Positions 8,681 through 16,499 of a DNA stretch of 38,618 nt are shown here, one piece after another; the stretch's first letter is position 1; the number at the start of each line of letters is the position of its first letter. The stretch is from the NCBI GenBank assembly GCA_021295835.1, contig JAGWBP010000024.1, positions 1-38,618 on the forward strand, in the 5' to 3' direction. Below the pieces are notes generated by a model, which ran no database searches, was not told the DNA's origin, and saw nothing but the letters and a program-made list of their open reading frames with translations. This DNA is from Gemmatimonadota bacterium (GTDB lineage: Bacteria; Gemmatimonadota; Gemmatimonadetes; Longimicrobiales; Gaopeijiaceae). A program made the position numbers and the translations under genes.

Positions 8681-9127
8681 TCACCCGTCTCCACTGGTCT
8701 CCGGCGGAGTTGCCGAAAGGGGTGCCAGAAACTCCCTAATCCGCTCCGCCACCTCGGCCTTGTCCTTCGTCTCGCACTCCCAGATCACCAGGACCCGCCA
8801 GCCGAGCTCCACCAGCGCCGACTCGCTCCTCCGGTCGCGGACGACGTTGCCCCGGAACTTGGCCTTCCAGTAGCTCCTGCGCGACTTGGGCGTCGAGGCC
8901 AGTCGGCAGCCGGGGTGACGGTGCCAGAAGCAGCCGTGGACCATGATTACCGCCCGATGGCGCGGAAAGACGAGGTCCGGCGATCCCGGAAGGTCTCTGC
9001 GGTGCAGCCTGAACCGGAAGCCCAGCCGGTGGGCTGCTCGGCGCACGACCATCTCCGGCTTGGTGTCGCGGCTGCGTATGCGCGACATGATCTCGCTTCG
9101 CTTGGCGCTGTCCACGGTGTCCGTCAT
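8681..9127 (-). CDS. vsr: very short patch repair endonuclease (Vsr)
   Basis: A 148-residue protein beginning MTDTVDSAKRSEIMSRIRS, the typical Vsr start. This is why I use the ATG at 9127 rather than the longer open frame to 9214. LPGSPDLVF gives the catalytic Asp51, and VHGCFWHRHPGC supplies His64, His69 and the zinc ligands Cys66, His71 and Cys74, with Cys118 in WECE completing the site. Vsr nicks 5' of the T in T:G mismatches created by deamination of 5-methylcytosine and so limits C-to-T mutation. Its usual partner is a 5-methylcytosine methyltransferase. None is in this window, and the methyltransferase at 2961-3935 is of the amino-methyl type. Length and residues indicate an intact enzyme. 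Confidence 0.95.
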   Translation of the reverse strand: MTDTVDSAKRSEIMSRIRSRDTKPEMVVRRAAHRLGFRFRLHRRDLPGSPDLVFPRHRAVIMVHGCFWHRHPGCRLASTPKSRRSYWKAKFRGNVVRDRRSESALVELGWRVLVIWECETKDKAEVAERIREFLAPLSATPPETSGDG

Positions 9128-9279
9128 CGAGCGGCCGCGTCCTAGTCGGTAGGCATCCTCGCCCCTGGCCTTCCCACGCTCCACGATCCTGAAGTGCCGG
9201 GGACCTTGCGGCAAGCCCCCGCAACCTCTCGGTTCATGGGGCCGCGCCCTCTACCCACCAACAAGGAAGAGCACCCGCC

Positions 9280-10776
9280 GTGTCCACCCGATCTCAGGTC
9301 TTCACCACCCGCTGGGGAATGCTGCTGGCCATGCTCGGCATGGCGATCGGCACCGGGAACATATGGCGCTTCCCCCGCATCGCGGCCTCCAACGGCGGGG
9401 GCAGCTTCCTGGTGGCGTGGGTCGTCTTCCTGCTCATCTGGTCCGTGCCGCTGCTGATCCTGGAGTTCGGGATGGGGAAGGCGACGCGCCGGGGGCCCGT
9501 GGGGTCCTTCGTGGCGATGATCGGGCCGAAGTTCGCCTGGATGGGCGCTTGGGTGGCGTGGGTGGCGACCGCCATCATGTTCTACTACTCGGTGGTGATG
9601 GGCTGGACGATCCGCTTCTTCGTCGCGACCGTGCGCGGAGATATCCCGACCGCCGTGCCGGGCGAGTTCTGGGGCGCCTTCAACTCGACGCCCCAGGCGG
9701 TGGTCTTCCACGCGGTCGCCATCGGCCTGGGCATCTTCGTCGTCTCGAAGGGGGTGCGCGGGATCGAGACGGCGGCGCGCTTCCTGATCCCGTCGCTCGT
9801 CGTTCTGCTGGTGGTGCTGGCCGTCAAGGCGGTGACGATGCCGGGGGCCTCGGACGGGCTCGCCTTCCTCTTCACCCCCGACCTAGCGGAGCTGGGCGAC
9901 GTCCGCATCTGGCTGCAGGCGCTCACCCAGAACGCCTGGGACACCGGGGCTGGATGGGGGCTCGTGCTCTGCTATGCGATCTACATGCGGTCGCGCGAGG
10001 ACACGGCGCTCAACGCATTCGTGATCGGCTTCGGCAACAACTCGATGTCGTTGCTGGCTGGCGTCGTGGTGCTCTGCACGATCTTCTCGGTCATGCCGGA
10101 GGCGGCCAGCGAGATCGTGGGGGCCGGAAACGAGGGACTGACCTTCATCTGGGTGCCGCAGCTCTTCGCCGAAATTCCAGCGGGGCAGTTCTTCATGGGG
10201 CTCTTCTTCCTGGCGCTGGTCTTCGCGGCCTGGTCCAGCCTGGTGGCCATGATCGAGCTGGCTGCCCGGGTCCTGATCGACTTCGGCCTGACCCGCGGCC
10301 GCGCCATAGCGATCGTGGGTTCGGCGGGTTTCCTGCTTGGCATCCCGTCGGCGATGCGGATCGGAATCTTCCAGAACCAGGACTGGGTCTGGGGCGTGGG
10401 CCTCATGCTCTCCGGTTTCTTCTTCGCCTTCGCCGTGCTGAAGTACGGGGTGACGAAGTGGCGCGAGACCTTCATCAACACGCCCGACTCGGACATGCGG
10501 ATCGGGAAGTGGTGGGACTGGGCGATCCGCCTGGTGATCCTGCAGGCCGTGGTGCTGATGGGGTGGTGGTTGGCGCAGGCCGGAGGCGACGACTTCTGGT
10601 CGGCGGAGAACTGGACCCCATTCTCGCCCTACAACGTGGGGTCGGTGCTGATCCAGTGGGGCGTGGCGCTGGCGGCCCTCCTTGCGCTCAACGGGTGGAT
10701 GGTGCGCCGGATGCGGGCCGCGCGGGGTGGCGGGGAGGGGGCGGAGTCCGGCGATGGGAACGCAGTGTCAAGTTGA
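9280..10776 (+). CDS. sodium-dependent symporter, NSS/SNF (SLC6) family
   Basis: A 498-residue integral membrane protein starting at GTG (9280) after AAGGAAGAG. GTGNIWRFPR (residues 24-33) is the family's unwound TM1 substrate/sodium site. About twelve hydrophobic segments follow, including the block around NAWDTGAGWGLVLCYAIYM. The family imports amino acids or related compounds with sodium. The specific substrate cannot be read. Many bacterial members of this length work with a tiny MetS-type subunit encoded next door. Here no such gene adjoins, but one lies 7.3 kb away (18060-18173). The next gene starts only 12 bases downstream. Confidence 0.93.
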   Translation: MSTRSQVFTTRWGMLLAMLGMAIGTGNIWRFPRIAASNGGGSFLVAWVVFLLIWSVPLLILEFGMGKATRRGPVGSFVAMIGPKFAWMGAWVAWVATAIMFYYSVVMGWTIRFFVATVRGDIPTAVPGEFWGAFNSTPQAVVFHAVAIGLGIFVVSKGVRGIETAARFLIPSLVVLLVVLAVKAVTMPGASDGLAFLFTPDLAELGDVRIWLQALTQNAWDTGAGWGLVLCYAIYMRSREDTALNAFVIGFGNNSMSLLAGVVVLCTIFSVMPEAASEIVGAGNEGLTFIWVPQLFAEIPAGQFFMGLFFLALVFAAWSSLVAMIELAARVLIDFGLTRGRAIAIVGSAGFLLGIPSAMRIGIFQNQDWVWGVGLMLSGFFFAFAVLKYGVTKWRETFINTPDSDMRIGKWWDWAIRLVILQAVVLMGWWLAQAGGDDFWSAENWTPFSPYNVGSVLIQWGVALAALLALNGWMVRRMRAARGGGEGAESGDGNAVSS

Positions 10777-10788
10777 CCTACCCTCCCC

Positions 10789-11598
10789 ATGGCCATCCAC
10801 GACGGGTACGCCCGCTTCACCGCCTACGAGCTTCTGCTCCCCGATCCCGAATTTCCGTGCCGATGCCTCGCCGCGATCGGCGAGGAGGCTCGGGAACTGG
10901 GCGTCAATGCCAGCAATCCGGCGGCCTTCGTCATGCTGGGTTCGGTGCAGAGCGCGCTCGCCGAGCTGCGCGAGGAGGACGCCGGGCTCGAGTCGGCGCA
11001 CGAACATGCGGGGATCCTCTTCTTCGCGTACCACTTCTGGCGCGCTGGCACCGAGGTCGTGCTCGTGCAACGGAAAACGGTGCGCACACTGGTGGCGGAG
11101 GAGACGGAGGGGGAGGGGGAGCCCGGTTGGGGGGATGGCCTGGCCGGACGCGCCGGGTACGTCCAGCTTCCCCAGCATCTGGTCTGGATGGAGCCTCCCG
11201 ATCAGCCGCCCGAGTCCGTCGACGGGTTCTTCTGGTGCTGCGACGAGGGCGGCGTGCTGCACCTGGCCCTCGTGGCCGGCATTCGCAGGGACCGTCCCGG
11301 ATTCGTGGTCGCGACCGTCCCCCCGCAGCCCCTTGCCACGATGCCCGGATGGGGGTCGGGGCCGGCGCGGGAGGGGGGCGGCGACTTCACGACCGCGCTG
11401 CCCGGTGCCGAGCTGGACGGCCTAGTGGGGATCCGCACGCATGCGGAGGTCTTCAAGCTCGCGGCGGTGCTACTGGGCCGGGTCGCGCGCGAGGCGCTCG
11501 AGCCGCAAGCTCATCGGCCCCATGCCGCGCCCGGAAGCGGGCCTCGGCCCAGCGATTCGGATCCCCGGCCGACCGCGCTCCCCTTCGCGGTCTTGTGA
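10789..11598 (+). CDS. hypothetical protein
   Basis: A 269-residue soluble protein with no signal peptide or membrane segment. It starts at an ATG 12 bases after the symporter stop. Visible features are an alpha-helical N-terminal half and hydrophobic beta segments (GILFFAYHFWRAGTEVVLVQ, HLALVAGIRRD). The C-terminal region (from about residue 240) is proline-rich and of low complexity and may be degenerate, because the gene runs directly into a fragment of another gene at 11658. I recognise no domain. Codon use matches its neighbours, so it is probably a real gene. Function is unknown. Confidence 0.65.
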   Translation: MAIHDGYARFTAYELLLPDPEFPCRCLAAIGEEARELGVNASNPAAFVMLGSVQSALAELREEDAGLESAHEHAGILFFAYHFWRAGTEVVLVQRKTVRTLVAEETEGEGEPGWGDGLAGRAGYVQLPQHLVWMEPPDQPPESVDGFFWCCDEGGVLHLALVAGIRRDRPGFVVATVPPQPLATMPGWGSGPAREGGGDFTTALPGAELDGLVGIRTHAEVFKLAAVLLGRVAREALEPQAHRPHAAPGSGPRPSDSDPRPTALPFAVL

Positions 11599-11657
11599 TT
11601 CCGACCCGCGACATCGCCGATTCCATCCGCAATGCTGGTGGGATCCGCCATGCTGGG

Positions 11658-11822
11658 GTGCACCGCGAGGCCGTCCACCTCGGCGTCGAGTTGATCGGCC
11701 TGCCGCGCGCCGAGCACATCCAGAACGTGATCGACGGGCTGCGCACGGTGGCCGACGTCCTAGAGGTTAGGGGGGTGGACCAGGCGAGGCGGCGTGGGGA
11801 ACGGACGGGGGCTCCCTCATGA
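11658..11822 (+). pseudogene. orphan fragment of an HD-domain gene (paralogue of 16500-17477)
   Basis: Forty-nine codons (11658-11804) match codons 147-195 of the HD-YkvA gene at 16938-17084. The shared blocks are ELIGLPRA, HIQNVIDG and VADVLEVRG, with 40 of 49 residues identical by my count. Most differences at the DNA level are at third codon positions, so the copy diverged while still under protein-level selection, or came from a related gene. Neither the HD metal site nor the YkvA domain is present. The frame ends at a TGA that overlaps the ATG of nth. No start codon with a ribosome-binding site is evident. Confidence 0.8.
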
Positions 11823-12472
11823 ATCCACGCGAGTCCGAGAAAGGGCGGAACGCCCGCGCCGCGGAGATCTACGAGCTGCTCATAGCCGAGCACCCGGACG
11901 CCAGGTGCGCCCTGGTGCACTCGTCGCCCTTCGAGCTGGCCGTGGCGACGATCCTCTCGGCCCAGTGCACCGACACGCGGGTGAACAAGGTCACCCCGGA
12001 GCTCTTCCGCCGCTATCCGGGCCCCGCCGAGATGGCCGCCGCCCGCCCGGAGGAGATGGAGGAGGCGATCCGCTCGACCGGATTCTTCCGCAACAAGGCG
12101 CGGAGCCTGCTCCAGATGTCGGCCGCCCTGGTCGCCAACCATGGAGGAGAGGTGCCGCGCACGATGGAGGAGCTCACGGCGCTGCCGGGGATCGGTCGGA
12201 AGACCGCGAACGTCATCCTGGGCAACGCCTTCGGGATCGACCTCGGAGTGGTTGTGGACACCCACGTCAAGCGCCTATCGCGGCGGATGGGGCTCACGAG
12301 CGCGAGCACACCGGTCAAGATCGAGCGCGATCTGATGGAGATCTTTCCGAGGCGGCACTGGACGATGCTCGCACACGTCCTGATCTGGCACGGGCGGCGC
12401 CACTGCAAGGCGCGCACCCCGCTCTGCCACCAGTGCCCGGTGTCGCACCTTTGCCCGTCGAGCAGCGTCTGA
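11819..12472 (+). CDS. nth: endonuclease III, DNA glycosylase/AP lyase
   Basis: A 217-residue base-excision repair enzyme that removes oxidised pyrimidines and cleaves the resulting abasic site. The helix-hairpin-helix LPGIGRKTANVIL (residues 122-134) carries the catalytic lysine Lys128. Asp147 in VVVDTH is the catalytic aspartate. The [4Fe-4S] cluster ligands are Cys196, Cys203, Cys206 and Cys212, in the standard C-x6-C-x2-C-x5-C spacing. Length is normal for the family. The ATG at 11819 overlaps the stop of the upstream HD fragment, and no strong ribosome-binding site is seen. A weak hairpin (CCCAC/GTGGG, about 12476-12491) lies after the stop but has no T run. Confidence 0.96.
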   Translation: MNPRESEKGRNARAAEIYELLIAEHPDARCALVHSSPFELAVATILSAQCTDTRVNKVTPELFRRYPGPAEMAAARPEEMEEAIRSTGFFRNKARSLLQMSAALVANHGGEVPRTMEELTALPGIGRKTANVILGNAFGIDLGVVVDTHVKRLSRRMGLTSASTPVKIERDLMEIFPRRHWTMLAHVLIWHGRRHCKARTPLCHQCPVSHLCPSSSV

Positions 12473-12548
12473 GCCCACCCGTCCGTGGGTAGTCTCGCGC
12501 GAGCGCCGAATGGGTACTACCGAAGATCGGTGCGTCAGGGCTGGCGCG

Positions 12549-12846
12549 TCACCGAATCGCGCTCAGCCTCAGCCCGATCTGCGCCCGCCACTGTGACGAT
12601 GGCACCTCGGGTGCCAGCGGCCTCGCCGCCCTAACTTCGCCCGTCTCGCGGTCGCGCTGAGTCCCGCCGATGTACACGAGTCGCAGCTCCCCGACGCTCG
12701 GCTGCCCGGGCACCGCTATCGGTTCGCGCCGGTAGACCCGGAAGAGCTGCACCACCGGATTGGTGGTCTGCACGAGCCCCCACGACGAGTTGACGAGGTT
12801 CAGCACGTTGAGGAGATCGAGCGAGAGCTCTCCCGTGATCCCCTTC
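12549..12846 (-). pseudogene. C-terminal relic of a TonB-dependent outer-membrane receptor
   Basis: The minus-strand frame reads ITGELSLDLLNVLNLVNSSW, then GLVQTTNPVVQLF, and ends SSQWRAQIGLRLSAIR. The block L-x-L-D-(L/V)-x-N-x-L-N-L-x-N-x-x-W-G and the terminal Q(W/I)xAQ(I/L)GLRL strand are typical of the last barrel strands of TonB-dependent/carboxypeptidase-regulatory-like receptors. The usual final aromatic residue is replaced by AIR. Upstream of about 12850 the similarity stops, and nothing of the roughly 800-residue barrel or plug remains. I infer an end left behind by deletion. Confidence 0.55.
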
Positions 12847-12893
12847 GCAGGTTCCGGTCGGTCGCGGTGGTGCCGACCGGGTGACGAAGGGAC

Positions 12894-12926
12894 ATGATAT
12901 CACACTACAGGCAAGAATGATATCAT
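12894..12926. promoter_or_regulatory. perfect dyad ATGATATCA-N15-TGATATCAT
   Basis: ATGATATCA (12894-12902) and TGATATCAT (12918-12926) form a perfect 9-bp inverted repeat with a 15-base spacer. Each arm contains the self-complementary octamer TGATATCA. The element is AT-rich in GC-rich surroundings. It sits just before a short ATG-initiated frame and the relaxase relic, and has the look of an operator for a toxin-antitoxin or plasmid regulator. No regulator gene is adjacent. Confidence 0.6.
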
Positions 12927-12989
12927 TCCTCATGCGTCTTCGGCTCAGATTCCAATACGTGCCTTCGCCGTCGCGGTGACGGGTGCGCC

Positions 12990-13292
12990 GATGGAGTCGG
13001 CGTCCGCCCAGGGACCATCGCATTCGCCGTCCGGAAGGACGAGCGGCCCGGCCGGGCCGAGATGAGCCGGGCCGTCGACGAGAGCTTGAAGGCGCTGGGG
13101 ATGGAGGACCGGCAAGCGCTGATCGTGGCGCATGGCCACGGCGGGAGCCCCCACGTGCATGTCGTGGCCAGCCGGGTCCGTCCGGAAACCGGGAAGGTGG
13201 CGGGACTCTACCAGGGGTGGGTGAAGCTGTCTCGCTGGGCCGAGCGCTGGGAGACAGCTCCGGCCGGAAGGCATGACCGGCTCCACGGCTGA
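12990..13292 (+). pseudogene. MobA/VirD2-type relaxase fragment
   Basis: The open frame reads TIAFAVRKDERPGRAEM, then ALGMEDRQALIVAHGHG, PHVHVVASRVRPETGKV and LSRWAERWE. The H-x-x-x-x-PHVHVVxxRVxPETG block is the histidine-cluster metal site of plasmid-mobilisation relaxases, and the flanking helices fit too. The N-terminal catalytic tyrosine region and everything after the first domain are missing. Only about 100 residues remain, ending at 13292. This indicates that a mobilisable plasmid or integrative element once occupied the locus. Confidence 0.75.
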
Positions 13293-13897
13293 TTTTCGGG
13301 CGACCCGTACCCCTCCGGAGGTCGAGATCGTCGATCCTGGGCGATCCTGTGAGCCGTAGCTTTCCCGAAACCCCCCGAAAACGGCCGGAAACGGCCTTCT
13401 GACGGCTTCCGGCCCCTTCGGGGACCGTCTCCCCCCGCGGCTGGCCGCGATCGCCAGGCTCTGGAGCGCTGGGGTGTCTCTCTCCCCCTTCTGTGGCCCC
13501 AAGTCCGTATTCCGACGAAGCCGACCACCGATTCCGACAAGCTGATCGGGGTTTCCGAAGCATGCCGATCACCTTGGAGGAGCGGAGGTCCATAGGGGCG
13601 CTGGCTACATGACCCCCCGGCGCGGGACGGCGGAGGCTGCGGCGGGCCGATGACCTGGCGGCGATAGCCGACCCCAACTTGCCGGACGACTAACCTACCC
13701 CCTCGGTCCCCACCCCCTTCGGGACGGCTGCCTTGCCCTTGCGCGGCTGGCTGGCGGGTCCCCACGTTGTCCGGTGTCCCCATGATTCGGCGATGGGATA
13801 CCGGTTTCCCCTGTCACCGAACGTTCCGACAAACCGACCCGGCCTTGCCGGTGCGGGTCGGCAACCGCCGCCCCTCTGGGAAAAGGAGCCCCTGACG
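13293..13897. other. non-coding region between relaxase relic and lipoprotein gene
   Basis: No gene is supported. The region is rich in short inverted repeats (for example CGGCCGGAAACGGCC near 13383-13397, and CCGAT/ATCGG around 13526-13547). It also has a strong purine-rich ribosome-binding-like stretch (GGAGGAGCGGAGG, about 13576-13588) that leads only to a 14-codon frame. Large open frames on the minus strand here look like high-GC artefacts. The lipoprotein's promoter probably lies in the last 150 bases. An oriT from the lost mobile element could have been here, but I cannot identify one. Confidence 0.4.
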
Positions 13898-14800
13898 ATG
13901 CGACCGAACCGAACCCTGCCCCCTGCCTTCGCCCTGGCCGCTGTGTGCTGTGTGGCCGTGGCCGGGTGCGAATGGCCGCCACCACCTGACGCGGGTTCGG
14001 GCGCGACCGCGCCGTTGGAGGCCGAATCGGTCACCATCGTTCGCGGTCCCGACGGCGCGATGGCTATTCGTCCGGGCCGTCCCCTGGCCAACCCTGGCCA
14101 TCCTGTGGCGAACCCTGGCGATCCCCTGGCCTACTCCGGCGACGATGACGATGACGATGACGGCTACAATTGCGAAGATCTCGAGGATTGCGTCCGTCCG
14201 TGCGAGACCGAACCAGGAGTCACAAGTTGCCACTGCAAAATGGAAAGTCTCGACGGAGGCGAAGGTTGGTGCTGCTGTTTCGGCCGGTGGCCCTGCGATT
14301 TCTGCGGCGGCGGTGGTTCCGGAGGTGAGGGCGAGGGTGAGGGTGAGGAAGGTGGAGGAGGCGGTACAGGGGGCAACGGTTGCGGAGACCTCCGTGACAC
14401 ACTGGCTGCGGAGTACGGCAGTGTCCCCTGGGAGCGGAAGTCTTGCCGGGAATTCAGCACGGTCTGGGAGCCGTGGATCGTGCCCTGGAGCCCCGGCATA
14501 GAGTATGGGTTGAGGCACGCTTATTACGGAATAGCGGACGGCAGGATGACCAGCAAGGTCCAGCAGATGGCGGCCCATTTCAACATTAAACCCATCACCA
14601 CCTCGGGGTACCGGTGCCCCAAAGGAAACAAGAAGGAAGGGGGCGTAACCAATAGCTGGCACATACACGGGCGCGCGTATGACTTCTATGTGGCAGGTCC
14701 CCGATGGACCGAGCAGCTGAAGGATTCGATCGTGAAATGGGCTAGGGCAAACGGTGCGCTAGACCCCTATTACAAGAGCTGGGTTCATGTGTCGTGGTAG
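13898..14800 (+). CDS. cysteine-rich lipoprotein with M15-like peptidase domain
   Basis: A 300-residue exported lipoprotein. The ATG at 13898 follows AAAAGGAG, and a signal ends in the lipobox VAGC (Cys24). Next come short repeats (PLANPGHPVANPGDP, about 62-76), an aspartate run (82-88) and a cysteine-rich segment with eleven Cys between 92 and 136. A Gly/Glu linker (137-160) precedes the C-terminal domain. There SGYRCP, then TNSWHIHGRAYDF (His255, Asp262) and WVHVSW (His297) match the zinc ligands and fold signature of M15 peptidases (D-Ala-D-Ala carboxypeptidase/endopeptidase-like). I infer a cell-wall peptidase anchored in a membrane. The cysteine-rich insert is unusual for the family. It forms an apparent two-gene operon with 14828-15556 and sits between mobile-element relics. 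Confidence 0.75.
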   Translation: MRPNRTLPPAFALAAVCCVAVAGCEWPPPPDAGSGATAPLEAESVTIVRGPDGAMAIRPGRPLANPGHPVANPGDPLAYSGDDDDDDDGYNCEDLEDCVRPCETEPGVTSCHCKMESLDGGEGWCCCFGRWPCDFCGGGGSGGEGEGEGEEGGGGGTGGNGCGDLRDTLAAEYGSVPWERKSCREFSTVWEPWIVPWSPGIEYGLRHAYYGIADGRMTSKVQQMAAHFNIKPITTSGYRCPKGNKKEGGVTNSWHIHGRAYDFYVAGPRWTEQLKDSIVKWARANGALDPYYKSWVHVSW

Positions 14801-14827
14801 AAGTCTGAAAAAAAAGGGAGACGGACG

Positions 14828-15556
14828 ATGAGAAGAAGCGCTTTGGCCATGCTGGCCGCTGGGTGTTGTCTGCTGGCCCACGGCGCGGCGGCTCAGGAGA
14901 CGGACCAGGACGCCATAGTCCGGGACCTGCTCAGCCACGACTTCGAGAGGATTAGGGATGCTCTGGAGCGCCTGCCGCTGGTCTACATTCATGACGCCCC
15001 CCCCGGCGGCGCTCATTTCGAGTTCCCGAAGGGCTTCGAGCCCACGACCGAGCTTGTCGAGGCGCTGGTGACCGCGTACGACCGCACCCCGAACGGGGAG
15101 TTGCGTAACGGGCTCCGAAAGCCCCTCATCGCCACGAGGCACCCCCTGACTATCGATGTCCTGACGCGGACGCTCTACACAGGCAACGCCGCGAAGGACG
15201 GGTTGCTGTACTTCGGCCCCTCAGTGCTTCCCGGCGTGGTGGACCTGGCCATGAGCCCGGAGGCCACCCCGAACGAGGCGACGGGAGCGATGTCCGCCCT
15301 GAAAGCGGCAGTGGAGCGGTGGGACGGGGAGCTCGGTCCGGAGATCCGCGGGGCGATGAAGGAGGCGGCGATCCTGCACCTCGAGGGGGCTCCGGACTCA
15401 TTCGCCAGCGCGGGCAGCCACATGAGCGGTTTTCTGTTCGACGATGCCGTCGCGTTGGCGGAGGTGCTGCGGGACCCGGAGCTTACCGCCATCGCCTACA
15501 ACGCCCGCCACCCCTCCACCGGGAAGCCCGGAGCGGAGCGGGGGTCGCCGCGCTAG
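14828..15556 (+). CDS. exported alpha-helical protein of unknown function
   Basis: A 242-residue protein with a clear signal peptide (MRRSALAMLAAGCCLLAHGA, cleavage near AAAQ). The ATG follows GGGAGA, 27 bases after the lipoprotein stop, so the two are probably co-transcribed. The mature part is a string of amphipathic helices of HEAT-repeat character (blocks such as LVEALVTAYDRTPNGELRNG and EIRGAMKEAAILHL). No catalytic motif is seen. The C-terminus ends abruptly in RHPSTGKPGAERGSPR. Helix-like text (GAGVAALARLADAAT) continues in another frame just downstream, so the original gene may have been longer and suffered a frameshift. Confidence 0.65.
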   Translation: MRRSALAMLAAGCCLLAHGAAAQETDQDAIVRDLLSHDFERIRDALERLPLVYIHDAPPGGAHFEFPKGFEPTTELVEALVTAYDRTPNGELRNGLRKPLIATRHPLTIDVLTRTLYTGNAAKDGLLYFGPSVLPGVVDLAMSPEATPNEATGAMSALKAAVERWDGELGPEIRGAMKEAAILHLEGAPDSFASAGSHMSGFLFDDAVALAEVLRDPELTAIAYNARHPSTGKPGAERGSPR

Positions 15557-15739
15557 CCCGCCTTGCGGATGCGGCGACGGCGACCCGATCAGACGGAACC
15601 CGGCGTGGAGATGCACACTACCGCCGGGGGCGAGAAGAGCCTGCGACTAGAGCGCGCGAGCCGCTGCGGAGCCTCCCATGACCTCGTGGCCGCGCTAGTG
15701 ACCCGCTATAATCCTGCGAGGAGGTTCCGCGAAGACAGC

Positions 15740-16299
15740 GCTCCCCGGCTGAGCTGCCGCCCGGTGCGGGTGTGGATCCCCCGATTCCTCGTCGAGGCTG
15801 TGCTGGAGCCCGTTTCTCACCCGACCCGGCAGGCTGTCGATGTCGATCACCAGCTTCTCCGGCCGCCGCCACCCGCCCATCGCCTTCCATCCCCACCCCG
15901 CGAGGCGCTGCAACCCCTCGCGCAGCACCTCGACGCCCTCCTCCGCCGACCACGCAGCAACCCGCCGCGACGGCGTCGGCTGCGAGGGCAGGCACCCGCC
16001 CTTGCCCAGCGGGGCCGTGCCCGCCCGGTCGCTCGTGGCCAGCCGCAGCGCCGGATCGTCGCGCAGCTCCGTGGCGTCGCTGTGCTCCCGGCGGCCCTGC
16101 CCCGCCAGCAGGGAAGCGTCCGCGCCAGCCGCCCCTGCGAATGTCGGATCCGGCGCCCGTCCCGCTTGTCAGGCAGCCCCTCCGCCAGAAACCGCGCCAC
16201 CCTGCTGCGCCTCAGCAGCTCGCGCCCCGTAAGCGCCCCCGAATCCCCCGCGATCCTGATCGACCTGTTGAAGCTGAACGGCGCATTCACTATCTTCAC
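15740..16299 (-). pseudogene. IS1380-like transposase relic, frameshifted
   Basis: Reading from 16299 downward, one frame gives SGALTGRELLRRSRVARFLA and LPDKRDGRRIRHS. Another frame then gives HSDATELRDDPALRLATSDR, CLPSQPTPSRRVAAW and, after more helical text, RPEKLVIDIDSLPGRV. The order (N-terminal helical domain, D-D-P-A-L-R-L block, L-x-S-Q-x-T-x-S-R, then the beta strand with the first catalytic aspartate) fits DDE transposases of the IS1380 group. At least one frameshift separates the first two blocks (near 16050-16140). Sequence after the first catalytic Asp is lost beyond about 15740. I could not define terminal inverted repeats. The remaining non-genic bases (15557-15739 and 16300-16499) show nothing else recognisable. 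Confidence 0.6.
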
Positions 16300-16499
16300 C
16301 CCCGACGTGATGGCTGGCGAGTGCCGACGATTCCTGTAACACTCTGAATCTAAAGCACTTGCCGCCTCACGTCGCCTCGCCTCCCAGTCATTCGTGAATA
16401 AGGGGGGCTAATCTCTCTCTCCTCTCGTGTCCCGCGCGTGTTGGCAGAGAGGGAGCGGCAGCGCCCGCCGACTTCCATGTACACGAAAGGAACCCGCCC

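Noticed and set aside
9363..11822. An 819-codon frame overlapping the symporter and hypothetical gene
   Set aside because: Only its last 55 codons carry meaningful sequence (the HD fragment, reported separately). The rest is a shadow of the symporter and the following gene.
12631..13677. A 348-codon minus-strand frame through the relaxase relic region
   Set aside because: The relaxase signature is on the plus strand and in another frame. The minus frame has no recognisable motif and is basic, low-complexity sequence.
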